DNA of 64,000 nt, from assembly GCA_030429565.1 (NCBI GenBank), contig JAUIFE010000005.1, forward strand, positions 62,001-126,000, in the 5' to 3' direction. Source of the stretch: Holophagae bacterium. GTDB lineage: Bacteria; Acidobacteriota; Holophagae; Acanthopleuribacterales; Acanthopleuribacteraceae. The translations under genes and the position numbers were made by a program. Positions within the stretch are counted from its first letter, which is position 1. Each line of letters begins with the position of its first letter. The notes under the pieces were generated by a model. It made no database searches. It saw only the letters and a program-made list of their open reading frames with translations, and was not told the origin of the DNA. Of the stretch, positions 1 through 7,872 are shown piece by piece.

Positions 1-291
1 GTGGTCACGACCCGTTTGAGCCTACCGCCACGCGCGGGTTTCAGTGAAACCGTTACCCCGCGCTTGGGGCGTTTCGAGGTCGCGCCGGCGGCATTACCCA
101 TTGTCAGCGCCGGTCCTCCCGAGCTCGACGAAGGCACCCTGTTCTTCGTTCCTTTGGCCGACGACCTGCCGCCAGGCACCTACCGTCTCACGCTTGAAAA
201 ACAAAGCGGGCCGGCCCGTTTCGTACGCGCGACCCTCGGTCGCCCGCTTGCCGTCAAACCCACCGAGGTCAAACCCACCTCCGATTACTGA
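1..291 (+). CDS. C-terminal end of an unidentified protein (5' truncated by window)
   Basis: The frame is open from the first base of the window to a TGA at 289-291. The visible 96 residues are therefore probably only the tail of a longer protein, and the GTG at position 1 need not be its start. The tail is rich in Pro, Thr and hydrophobic residues. It contains a PPGTYRLTLEK stretch that looks like the last strands of a beta-sandwich domain, followed by a short polar end with two KPTEVKPT-like repeats. I recognise no family and see no catalytic motif. About 200 bases of AT-richer DNA without a convincing gene follow. Confidence 0.55.
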   Translation: MVTTRLSLPPRAGFSETVTPRLGRFEVAPAALPIVSAGPPELDEGTLFFVPLADDLPPGTYRLTLEKQSGPARFVRATLGRPLAVKPTEVKPTSDY

Positions 292-494
292 TGTTCCTGG
301 AATACCGACCGACAAAAGTATATTGATCGAACCCACCGAAGTTTCGCGGGGCGTGCTGACAAGACTTGCGCGATGATGCCTCGTGAGAGGGGGGTTGCAA
401 GCTTCTTAACAGCTAAATGCCAGATGAGCCAACGGTACTGGCTCAAATATTCATTCCCCAAAAGGATGCCGACTCTTTTTGGGCGCTTTGGGCG

Positions 495-884
495 TTACGG
501 ATCTTTTTTATTAGGTTGCTCTCTGGTTTTCTTAGTAGAGGGCGCTGGTGTTAAAGCAAGCCCACTTATAATAAAAATATGGCTTAATGTAATTAATAAT
601 CTTTGAATTTCAGAGATGCCATAAGCTGAATGCTCTATATTCATTAAGAGAGCACCTAAGATGGCAGAAAATGAGCCGAAAACAAAGTACCATTTCTTTT
701 GAAAAGAAACGCTTGATGTTGCCACTAGTCCTGCCCCAATGAGGGTTAGCCAAGTTTGCCGCGCGATTATTTCATTGTTTAGGATATCAACAGGTTGCTG
801 AAGAATATTGGTTGAGCCGATCATCAAAAGGAGACCCGCTGTGAAAATGAAATGCTTGATATGTTTTGATGAAATAGGAGACAC
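495..884 (-). CDS. small four-helix membrane protein, unknown function
   Basis: A 129-residue protein that starts with GTG preceded by AAGGA about eight bases upstream. It has four hydrophobic segments: roughly residues 10-26, 43-60, 66-84 and 92-111. They are separated by short polar loops, and the tail is charged and lysine-rich (TKKTREQPNKKDP), so the C-terminus is probably cytoplasmic. The local sequence is clearly more AT-rich than the genes downstream, as for the genes at 53.5-55 kb, which suggests recent acquisition. I do not recognise the family. It stands alone between a truncated gene on the other strand and the RPGMY-family gene. It could be real or the decayed remnant of an accessory gene. 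Confidence 0.5.
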   Translation of the reverse strand: MSPISSKHIKHFIFTAGLLLMIGSTNILQQPVDILNNEIIARQTWLTLIGAGLVATSSVSFQKKWYFVFGSFSAILGALLMNIEHSAYGISEIQRLLITLSHIFIISGLALTPAPSTKKTREQPNKKDP

Positions 885-1085
885 CCTTGTTCCTTCGAAT
901 TAATGCTTTTTGGGGGAGGCGTCGGTTGGGAAATTGACCTGGGTCAAATCATGAGTTGCCTGATTTTAAGCGAAATAGCGTTCGTATGAGTTTTGGTTGG
1001 TAATGCCTTGTCAGGATTTGAAGTCTTTAGTTTTCGCAATTATAAATGATGCACCGCCTAGGCGTAACAAATCTCAATTTAGGTA

Positions 1086-1589
1086 TCAAGATAAGTCCCG
1101 CTTCCATTGAGGCATGAACTCGCCGATAATTTTTGAAAATTGCTTCTGCATGTTTGCTTCTGGATTGGGTTCAATCATTTCAATGGCGATTGCCCATCCC
1201 GAGCAGGTAGAGACACCGTATGTCTCATGAAGCCAATTTTCGAATCGGCAATTGAATGAACTTTCCCGTTGAACCTGAATTGAGCGATTCGGGTGGATGA
1301 AATCGCGCAAGATGTTGGAGCGAAACATGTTGGAAAAAGCGCAGTCGTACTGGCAAGTACGGCGAGCATTTTTACGAGACGTTGCAGCCCAACAGGTTAT
1401 GCGATTTCGCCGCCAAGAATTGCTTATTTCAGGTTGAAGATTACCTAGCTGTTGGAAGGCTACCCAATGGCCATGCAGTGTCATTTCTAAATCTCTCAAG
1501 GTGACAAAATACATGCCCGGTCGCAAAAGTACTGCTTCTAGGAAGTCTAAGCAGTGCTTCTGATATTCGAAATATGAAACCAGGTTCAT
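1086..1589 (-). CDS. 'RPGMY' family protein of unknown function, with an in-frame repeat-element insertion
   Basis: The ATG at 1589 follows a perfect AGGAGG-type site (AAAAGGAGGCAC), which fixes the start, although the same frame is open far upstream. The product is 167 residues. The first 52 residues carry LEAVLLRPGMYFVTLRDLE, and the last 60 carry FENWLHETYGVSTCSGWAIAIE and EFMPQW. These are the two halves of a known type of small uncharacterised bacterial protein in which RPGMY and a WL..GW..I segment lie close together. Between them lie 55 residues encoded by the repeat at 1274-1433 plus a 5-bp duplication. Removing these 165 bases leaves a 112-residue protein of normal layout. The gene lies 65 bases downstream of the winged-helix STAND gene and may be co-transcribed. 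Whether the enlarged protein is functional is unknown. Confidence 0.7.
   Translation of the reverse strand: MNLVSYFEYQKHCLDFLEAVLLRPGMYFVTLRDLEMTLHGHWVAFQQLGNLQPEISNSWRRNRITCWAATSRKNARRTCQYDCAFSNMFRSNILRDFIHPNRSIQVQRESSFNCRFENWLHETYGVSTCSGWAIAIEMIEPNPEANMQKQFSKIIGEFMPQWKRDLS
1274..1433 (+). repeat. 160-bp MITE-like element, copy A (inside a gene)
   Basis: The ends are imperfect inverted repeats: CCTGAATTGAGCGATTC on the left, and on the right the reverse complement of CCTGAAATAAGCAATTC. It is flanked by identical TTGAA at 1269-1273 and 1434-1438, read as a 5-bp target duplication. An inner hairpin CGTACT/AGTACG lies at 1346-1361. It is nearly identical over most of its length to the copy at 7129-7288 and, inverted, to 5310-5469 and 55773-55946. 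No transposase is encoded. Confidence 0.85.
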
Positions 1590-1654
1590 TAATGTGCCTC
1601 CTTTTGATTTATACCTAAAAGGAACGATTCCTGGCGACGGAGGAATTAAACGTT

Positions 1655-4384
1655 TTAGCGGGTTTCGCTTTCTCCTGCTTGCTTGCGGTCGTCGTGCATG
1701 AGGCTGATGCCCAACGAGACCCCGCCGCCAAGGGCTACACCCTCGGAAAAGCCCAGTGCAGCTTTGAACCAAAGCAACCAGTGTTCGTCTGCGCCCAAGG
1801 GTAAGAAAGAGCGCACTTGCGGCATTTGGGTGAAGGCGGCGATTAAGTTTTCCAGGCTGACCACGAAGGTTAATTCCGTTAGCAAACAGGCAAGGCAGCC
1901 CGCCACGCCGGAGCCCAGGGCCGACAAAATGACCAACCGGCGGCGATGATGTTGGTAGCGCCGATTCTTTAGCCATATCAGGCCCGAAACCGCACCCGCA
2001 CCCAACATGCCACCTTGAAACCAACCGGCCAAAGCTAGGTCGGCTCGGCCGAACAGTGAGGCACACACGGCATCGGCGACCAATTGGAAAACACCGCCCA
2101 TGATCGCGCCACCCAAAAAGCCGCCGAAAAGGCGCCAATACCGATGATGGCGTCGCGTAATGATGGCGGCGGCCGAAGCGACCGCCGTTAAACCAAAACC
2201 GGCAAAGTAACCCATGGCCGTGCCCAACCCCGCTAACGCAAGAATCAGCGATCCCATGTTCAGGCCGGCATTTTGTTTTAAGTAGGGCATCGCCAAAGCC
2301 AAAGCCAAACCGTACAAACCTCCAGAAATGGTGGAACCAAGGGTGCCGCCAACTGTTTGCTGGATCCAGCTTTCTCGGTCCCGACGCAGGCGCACCCCGG
2401 CCAGTAGCACCAAGATGGACAGGACCATCGCCGGCGATTGTCGGCGCAGGGGAAACGCATTGCGATCGGCATCGCGGATGACGGCGGCGCAAACCAAGTA
2501 ACGCCACATCTTCAGCAGGCCCGGCATCTTATGTGCCTTGAGCAGGCGCAAGCTACGGGGCCCGAATCGCTGCGCCAGTACCGTTGCCGCAATGCGTCGC
2601 TCAGGGAAAAGGCGGCCCGCCATCGCCTGTGCCGGCAATAGCTGTTCCACGCGTTCCTCGGCCAACCAATAACACGCCTGGCCGGCGGTTTCGCGCACCC
2701 AGCGTTCCTGATGCTGCAACGCCGCTTCAATTTCGTCCATGGCTTCGGCGTGGCCGGTGATCAGCGTTTGCGGCGGCACTTTGCGGTAGCGTAAACAGGC
2801 GCGCACCAACATCCGTACGGCCGCTTCCTGCAACGAAAGTTGCGCGGCGTGTTCCAAAAGCAATTCGAGCTCTTCTTCTCCTGGCAGCAAACCGTGCTCG
2901 CCAAAGTTGGCCAAGGCACGGGTGTAAACCAAGTGGATTTGCCGATTCTGGCGGCGTTCCTCGGTGACCCATCGTTGGATTGAAGGCACCAGAAACTCAT
3001 GCATCAAACCAACCCAACCCTCGCCCTCGCTGCGCTGAATCGAGAGAATGCGCGCTTCGGCCAATTCTTCGATCAGGCGGTTGAGGTGCCCGGTTTCGGC
3101 GGCAAAGACCTTGGTAACGCGGTCGCACAGTTCGCGAAGTGGGAGCAGACCGGACGCGCTGCCTTCTTCTGTCAAAGCCAGCAACGTCTCACGCGCCAAT
3201 GCCAAATCGGACTTTTGAAATCGTTGCAGGACGCGGTCTAAGTAATGCGCCAGAATGCTGCCGGCGTGGCCTAAGCTTTCATAGTGATCGCGATAAATGT
3301 TTCCCTGGTGATCGCGTGCATCGTAGAGGCGATCACACACCACTTGCAGCGCCGGCAACTCGACCAAATCGCCGCGGCAAAGGTCATCGAGAATAAGTGA
3401 CACCAGGCTGGGTTCGAAATGGCAGCCGACCCGTTTGGCCGGCTCGGTAATCAGGTGTTCGGCTTTTGCGCGCGACATCGGGGCGAGGCGAAATTCGGCG
3501 TGAAAGACCTGGGGGAACAAGGTTTTTAACTGATCCATTTCGGCAAAAAAGTCTTCGCGAACACTAAAAACAAAATGCAAGCGCTGGGCGAATTCACTCG
3601 CTTGCAGGCCCTTGATAAGGGAAATCAAACGCTTTTTACGCGCTACATCCACCAGGCGTAACCAAGCTTCAAATTGATCAAAACAAAAAACCAACTGGGC
3701 AGTCGGCGAAGCGCCCGCCAATTGGCGTAAGGCGGTGTCCGGGGATGGTGTCGGCTCCGGGTCTCGGCCAAAAACAGCCGCTTCCAAATCGCCGGCCGGG
3801 TCGGGAAAACAACGCAACACGACGGCGTAATGACCGGCGGCCTTGAGGGTGGGCACCAGACCCGCCTGCAGCAGCGAGGTTTTACCGACCCCCGATTGAC
3901 CGTAAACCACGTAGCTGGGATGGTGCAGGATCTTGGAGGTGATTTCAGCGATTTCGCGGTCTCGCCCCCAAAAAACGGGCGCATCGGTTTCGTCATAACT
4001 CTGCAGGAATTTATAGGGTCGTTGCACGAGGGGTTGACGCGTTCGTGTGGCGGCGACGGGTGTGGTTCCTTTTTGCAGGGTTGCGATAAAGATGTAGCCG
4101 CGTTTGGGCACGGTTTTGATGAACGACGGCTGCGTGGCCTGATCACCGAGGCACTTGCGAATGTCCTTAATACACTGCGTCAGCGAGGCGTCGCTCACAT
4201 GGCTGTCGGGCCAGACCTTTTCAAACAGTTCGGCCTTGGTCACCAATTCACCGGCGTGGGCGACCAAAAGCATCAAAACGTCCAGGTACTTGGGTTTTAA
4301 ATCCTGAAGCTCGCCGTTTCGCCAGAGTTGCCGGCTGTTGGGGTCTAGATGGAAACCACTGAAGTAATACGGGTTATGTTGCAC
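1655..4384 (-). CDS. winged-helix DNA-binding / STAND NTPase / membrane protein
   Basis: A 909-residue three-part protein. Residues about 8-100 form an OmpR/CadC-type winged helix (Trans_reg_C), with LKPKYLDVLMLLVAHAGELV and the wing KTVPKRGYIF. Residues about 138-480 form a nSTAND1-like NTPase with entry motif FWGRDREI, Walker A GQSGVGKTS at 162-170 and Walker B LVFCFDQFE at 231-239. A helical region with HEAT-like repeats follows to about residue 650. The last 260 residues hold six or so glycine-rich hydrophobic segments, so the protein is probably membrane-anchored at the C-terminus with DNA-binding and NTPase domains in the cytoplasm. Winged-helix fusions to signalling domains are common in Acidobacteriota; a membrane tail is less usual. 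By family, it should be a nucleotide-switched sensor or regulator, with unknown target. It may be co-transcribed with the RPGMY gene downstream. Confidence 0.85.
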   Translation of the reverse strand: MQHNPYYFSGFHLDPNSRQLWRNGELQDLKPKYLDVLMLLVAHAGELVTKAELFEKVWPDSHVSDASLTQCIKDIRKCLGDQATQPSFIKTVPKRGYIFIATLQKGTTPVAATRTRQPLVQRPYKFLQSYDETDAPVFWGRDREIAEITSKILHHPSYVVYGQSGVGKTSLLQAGLVPTLKAAGHYAVVLRCFPDPAGDLEAAVFGRDPEPTPSPDTALRQLAGASPTAQLVFCFDQFEAWLRLVDVARKKRLISLIKGLQASEFAQRLHFVFSVREDFFAEMDQLKTLFPQVFHAEFRLAPMSRAKAEHLITEPAKRVGCHFEPSLVSLILDDLCRGDLVELPALQVVCDRLYDARDHQGNIYRDHYESLGHAGSILAHYLDRVLQRFQKSDLALARETLLALTEEGSASGLLPLRELCDRVTKVFAAETGHLNRLIEELAEARILSIQRSEGEGWVGLMHEFLVPSIQRWVTEERRQNRQIHLVYTRALANFGEHGLLPGEEELELLLEHAAQLSLQEAAVRMLVRACLRYRKVPPQTLITGHAEAMDEIEAALQHQERWVRETAGQACYWLAEERVEQLLPAQAMAGRLFPERRIAATVLAQRFGPRSLRLLKAHKMPGLLKMWRYLVCAAVIRDADRNAFPLRRQSPAMVLSILVLLAGVRLRRDRESWIQQTVGGTLGSTISGGLYGLALALAMPYLKQNAGLNMGSLILALAGLGTAMGYFAGFGLTAVASAAAIITRRHHRYWRLFGGFLGGAIMGGVFQLVADAVCASLFGRADLALAGWFQGGMLGAGAVSGLIWLKNRRYQHHRRRLVILSALGSGVAGCLACLLTELTFVVSLENLIAAFTQMPQVRSFLPLGADEHWLLWFKAALGFSEGVALGGGVSLGISLMHDDRKQAGESETR

Positions 4385-4532
4385 GTGTGATCCGCAATGA
4401 TTCAGAACTAAATCAGGTTTTGCTCACGTAAATCACCGTGAACATCGCCACAATAGCATACCAGGAAGCGCTTGATCCCGGTTTCGCCACGATGCAAACG
4501 GCCCTTCCAAAACCTAGCGAAAGGATGCCGAT

Positions 4533-5237
4533 TTGGAAACGCCCCGGACAAAAATACACGTAGCCGTCATTATGGACGGCAATGGACGATGGGCCCAACA
4601 ACGGGGTTGGTCACGAACCCGAGGCCACCGCGAGGGGCTGCGCGCGCTGCAGCGTGTGGTTACCGCCGCGCCTGATTTGGGCGTGGGCATTTTAACCTTG
4701 TACGCCTTTTCCTGCGACAACTGGCAGCGCCCCCAAAAAGAGGTGCAGGCGCTGTTCAAACTGATGGATTACTACCTGAAAAACGAAACCGAAACCTGCC
4801 GCGAGAAGGGCGTGCGGCTGCAGTTCATCGGGCGCCGCGACCGGCTGGACAAACGGCTGCTGATGCGGATGACCCAAGCCGAAACGGCGACTCGGGCCGG
4901 CGAGCGGCTTCACGTGCGTCTCGCCGTTGATTATTCCGCGCGCTGGAGTCTTGAACAGGCGGCAAACCGCATGTGCGACCAAGGTTCGGGAAACCTCGGC
5001 CAACATCTGAGCGCGGTCTTGGGCGATCCACCCGACACGGCGCCTTTGGACCTGATGATTCGCACCGGTGGTGAACAACGGCTTTCCGATTTTTTGTTGT
5101 GGGAAGCGGCCTATGCGGAACTTTGGTTTACGCCGCGATTCTGGCCCGATTTCGGCCGTGACGACTTAGAAACCGCGCTGACGGAATTCAAAGCTCGTGA
5201 GCGCCGGTTTGGCGGACTGTGTCGCCGAGTGGGTTAA
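4533..5237 (+). CDS. uppS: isoprenyl transferase (undecaprenyl diphosphate synthase family)
   Basis: A cis-prenyltransferase of 234 residues, the usual length. It condenses isopentenyl diphosphate onto farnesyl diphosphate to make the C55 lipid carrier for peptidoglycan and O-antigen. Visible motifs are MDGNGRWA at 14-21 with the catalytic Asp15, GHREG at 31-35, TLYAFSCDNWQRP at 55-67, RTGGEQRLSDFLLW at 177-190 and ELWFTPRFWPDF at 196-207. The start is TTG at 4533, with AAAGGA about eight bases upstream; an ATG at 4525 is out of frame. Two motifs diverge: the usual NYGGR is DYSAR (133-137), and the usual FSTENW is FSCDNW. It stands alone rather than next to frr, cdsA or dxr. A divergent copy of unknown chain-length specificity is possible, since only one cis-prenyltransferase is visible here. 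Confidence 0.9.
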   Translation: METPRTKIHVAVIMDGNGRWAQQRGWSRTRGHREGLRALQRVVTAAPDLGVGILTLYAFSCDNWQRPQKEVQALFKLMDYYLKNETETCREKGVRLQFIGRRDRLDKRLLMRMTQAETATRAGERLHVRLAVDYSARWSLEQAANRMCDQGSGNLGQHLSAVLGDPPDTAPLDLMIRTGGEQRLSDFLLWEAAYAELWFTPRFWPDFGRDDLETALTEFKARERRFGGLCRRVG

Positions 5238-5309
5238 ACGAACGCCCGCCGCCTGGACCACCAACCCAATTATTAGATGACTTGATAACCGCACGACGCG
5301 TTTCTTTTA

Positions 5310-5469
5310 CCTGGACTCAGCGATTCTTGGCGGCCAAATCACACAATTTGTTTCTTGTAGAAAGGCTCGCCGTTCTTGCGAGTACGCGTCGTGCGCGACC
5401 CCGGTCCGCTTTTTCCAACAGGATTCGCACCAACATTTTGCCCGATTTCACCTACCCGAATCACTCAGG
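5310..5469 (-). repeat. 160-bp MITE-like element, copy C (inverted relative to copy A)
   Basis: It aligns over its full length with the reverse complement of copy A. The end after the UppS gene reads CCTGGACTCAGCGATTCTTGG and the far end CCGAATCACTCAGG. The inner segment CTTTTTCCAACA..TTCGCACCAACATTTTG is conserved. The length is exactly 160 bp, like copies A and B. The flanks TTTTA and TTAGA match at three of five positions. It fills most of the 254-base gap between uppS and the DUF4173 gene. Confidence 0.8.
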
Positions 5470-5491
5470 TTAGATTTTATGGAGCCCCACG

Positions 5492-6988
5492 ATGCATTCT
5501 CGTACCAACACTTTAGTCAATGCTTATGGTTTGTGTATTTTGGTGATTGTTGCCGCTGATTTTTTACTGTTTGATCAACCGCTGGGCATGGCCCTGGGGA
5601 TTTTTGCCGGTATCGTTCACGGCGTACTCGCGGTGCATCATCCCGCGCTGATGCAGCAAAAACCGGCACGTTGGCTCTGGTTGGCCGGCCTAGGCCTAAT
5701 TTTGACCTTGTTCCTTGATCCCGGTCCACTTGCGGTCATTCTGCTGGTTGTGTGTTGGATTGCCGTCGCGTTTTGTGTGAGGGAAGGTGGTAGCTTGGAC
5801 ATGCGCCAATGGCAGCGGCGCTTCGGCGCGTTTTTCATTTCTGGTTGGCGTTGGTGGTTTCGTGATTGCAACCGCATTCGAAAATGGAGCCGGCGCAATC
5901 TGAAGCGGCAAAATAGCGAGGGTTTTGACAAATTTCCGCAATGGCTGGTTCCTCTGGGGCTCGGGGGTTTGTTTCTTTTTTTGTTCTACCATGCCAACCC
6001 CATCTACGCGCAGTTGCTCGACCGCATGAGCGCGCGGTTCCCGATCTTTTCCTTGAATTGGGCGCGCTGGCTGTTCTGGGTTTGCATTGCCAGTTGGACC
6101 TGGGCCTTGTTGAAGTTTCGTATGGGCCGCGCCGCTAAGACCAGGGTAAGTCCCAAAGCGCCGAGATTCTGGCTGGACGCCCAAACCACGAGCCACTCAC
6201 TGCTCCTGTTTAATGTGATTTTCGGGTTGCACACGGCGCTCGACTTCACCTATCTTTGGGCCGGTTATGAATTACCCGCCGGCATTACCTATGCCGCCTT
6301 CGCCCATCGCGGTGCCTACCTATTGGTTGCCACCGCGATTTTGGCTGGATTGTTTATCCTTTGGATGGAGCCGGATCAGCCGGCAACGGTGACAGGGAAA
6401 AGAGCCCCTTCTCGAACGACTTTAATTCGCAGTCTGTTAATGGTGTGGGTGGCCCAAAACATTTTACTGACCTTCTCGGCGGTTCAGCGATTAAGCCTCT
6501 ACGTATCCGTTTACGGTCTGACGCGGCTCCGACTGGCTGCGGTCGTTTGGATCGGACTGGTGGCGGTGGGGCTGTTGCTCATTTTGTGGCGTTACCTAAA
6601 CCGGAAAAGCAAAAACTGGCTGGTGATTGCCAATTTAGTCTCGCTGACCGCCGTGCTTTACACGTGTTGTTTTATGAATTTTGAAGCAACCATTGCACGC
6701 TACAACCTTCAGCACGTGGCGGCCGGTCCCCAAAATAATCTTGATCATTACTACTTAATGGACTTGGGTCCTAAAGCGTTACCGCCGCTACTGGCTTTGG
6801 CCGCGTCGGATCCTGTCCTCTACCAGCGCCTTAACGGTGACGAGATGGTGGAAAAGATAATATATCGGGCGAGAGCTTATGAAGGTAACTGGCGTGGTTG
6901 GAGTTGGCGACATCATCAAGCCTTTTCAATGACCGAAAAATCGGAGCGGCCATATACTAGCAAAAGAAAGAAACTGTTAAAGCGCTAG
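5492..6988 (+). CDS. DUF4173-type integral membrane protein
   Basis: A 498-residue protein with about a dozen hydrophobic segments spread over its length. The DUF4173 hallmarks appear in the last half: PAGITYAAFAHRGAYLLVAT around residues 260-280, a VQRLSLYVSVYGLTRLR segment, and NFEATIARYNLQH near residue 395. A soluble tail follows (residues about 400-498) with DLGPKALPPLLALA. Members are inner-membrane proteins of unknown biochemical role. The ATG at 5492 follows GGAGCC. The N-terminal part is an ordinary run of short transmembrane pairs and carries a basic loop (residues 105-150). It stands alone: a repeat element lies upstream, and no gene directly downstream on this strand is close enough to be co-transcribed. 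Confidence 0.8.
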   Translation: MHSRTNTLVNAYGLCILVIVAADFLLFDQPLGMALGIFAGIVHGVLAVHHPALMQQKPARWLWLAGLGLILTLFLDPGPLAVILLVVCWIAVAFCVREGGSLDMRQWQRRFGAFFISGWRWWFRDCNRIRKWSRRNLKRQNSEGFDKFPQWLVPLGLGGLFLFLFYHANPIYAQLLDRMSARFPIFSLNWARWLFWVCIASWTWALLKFRMGRAAKTRVSPKAPRFWLDAQTTSHSLLLFNVIFGLHTALDFTYLWAGYELPAGITYAAFAHRGAYLLVATAILAGLFILWMEPDQPATVTGKRAPSRTTLIRSLLMVWVAQNILLTFSAVQRLSLYVSVYGLTRLRLAAVVWIGLVAVGLLLILWRYLNRKSKNWLVIANLVSLTAVLYTCCFMNFEATIARYNLQHVAAGPQNNLDHYYLMDLGPKALPPLLALAASDPVLYQRLNGDEMVEKIIYRARAYEGNWRGWSWRHHQAFSMTEKSERPYTSKRKKLLKR

Positions 6989-7128
6989 TGAGGGTGCCGA
7001 GGTACCCCATTTCTCCCCAATCGTATTACCTGTACGCCTTCTGATCTCTTACCGAGGGGTAGCAGATTGTTGGTCACTGTTTATTCGAGATTAGATGAGC
7101 CAAACCGACCTTCTTTTACGGACTTAAA

Positions 7129-7288
7129 CCTTAACTGAGTGATTGGGGTGGATGAAATCGCGCAAGATGTTGGCGCGAAACGTGCTGGAAAAAGCGCAGC
7201 CATATTGGCAAGTACGGCGAGCATTTTTACGAGACGTTGCAGCCCGGCAGGTTGTGCGATTTCGCCGCCAAGAATCGCTAGATTCAGG
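7129..7288 (+). repeat. 160-bp MITE-like element, copy B
   Basis: Same orientation as copy A and nearly identical in the core (GATGAAATCGCGCAAGATGT and GAGCATTTTTACGAGACGTT). It runs from CCTTAACTGAGTGATTG to GAATCGCTAGATTCAGG and is exactly 160 bp. The flanks TTAAA (7124-7128) and TTAGA (7289-7293) look like a decayed 5-bp target duplication. It lies between the DUF4173 and GIY-YIG-like genes and creates spurious ORFs on both strands. Confidence 0.85.
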
Positions 7289-7395
7289 TTAGAGCATGAA
7301 TCAGATTTACTTGGCCGGCCGACGTTGACGTCGCGTTCGAAGGTATGCCGGAGGATGGTTTCGTCGTCGGCGAACATACAAGAGAGGATATTGGC

Positions 7396-7872
7396 ATGGT
7401 GAATTGGCAGAGTGGCTGGAGCCGATGGGCGCCGATTAGTTCAGCGAATATTAGTGAAATACCTACCAGGCCTGGTGCTTATGTGATTGCGACGAATCGT
7501 GAATTAACCCGGGCGGTGGGTACTGATAAGGAAGGCATTATTGATATTGGAGAATCGTTGAATCTCAAAACGAGACTTCAATCTTTTTGGCGTTGCGCAC
7601 AAGCATTGTTGGAGGGTGAGCGACCAAAGTGGGGTCACATGGCGGGTGTTCGTTACCGCCAACTAGGGTTCCACCAAATCTTTCCGTTGGAAACGCTCCG
7701 ATTTCGTTGGTTGGTGGTGCCTGACAAGGAGGGTGCTAGACGGCAAGAGGCACTGAAAATGGCGGAATACTTCTTAGACCATTGGGAACTGCCGCCGTTG
7801 AATTACAGCCTCAACCGTGAGTTTTACGATTGCCTTTGGGATCTAAAGCACGTGGATACGCCATTAGTTTAA
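7396..7872 (+). CDS. GIY-YIG-like domain protein
   Basis: A 158-residue protein. The start at 7396 is chosen because AGAGAGG lies ten bases upstream; the longer frame from 7345 runs towards the repeat. Residues 26-31 (PGAYVI) and 48-61 (IIDIGESLNLKTRL) match the two core strands and the N-L-x-x-R-L helix start of GIY-YIG nucleases. The second signature is DIG instead of YIG, and GIY reads GAY. A conserved Arg (R60) is present. Without the tyrosines, cleavage activity is doubtful, and it may be a binding or regulatory relative. The C-terminal half (KMAEYFLDHWELPPLNYSLN) keeps the feel of GIY-YIG proteins, which end in a Pro-Pro-x-N loop. It overlaps the convergent gene by nine bases. Confidence 0.65.
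   Translation: MVNWQSGWSRWAPISSANISEIPTRPGAYVIATNRELTRAVGTDKEGIIDIGESLNLKTRLQSFWRCAQALLEGERPKWGHMAGVRYRQLGFHQIFPLETLRFRWLVVPDKEGARRQEALKMAEYFLDHWELPPLNYSLNREFYDCLWDLKHVDTPLV

Noticed and set aside
373..606. 77-codon plus-strand ORF
   Set aside because: No ribosome-binding site, overlaps the better-supported minus-strand membrane protein, no resemblance.
1590..2507. Upstream extension of the RPGMY-gene reading frame (open to 2507)
   Set aside because: This part is antisense-like shadow of the winged-helix STAND gene in another frame; AGGAGG before the ATG at 1589 fixes the true start.
5219..5473. 84-codon ORF after uppS, and similar ORFs at 7139-7402, 21174-21437, 39296-39637 and 55707-55931
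   Set aside because: All are generated by copies of the MITE-like repeat; peptides such as FPTRFAPTFCA recur only because the DNA repeats.
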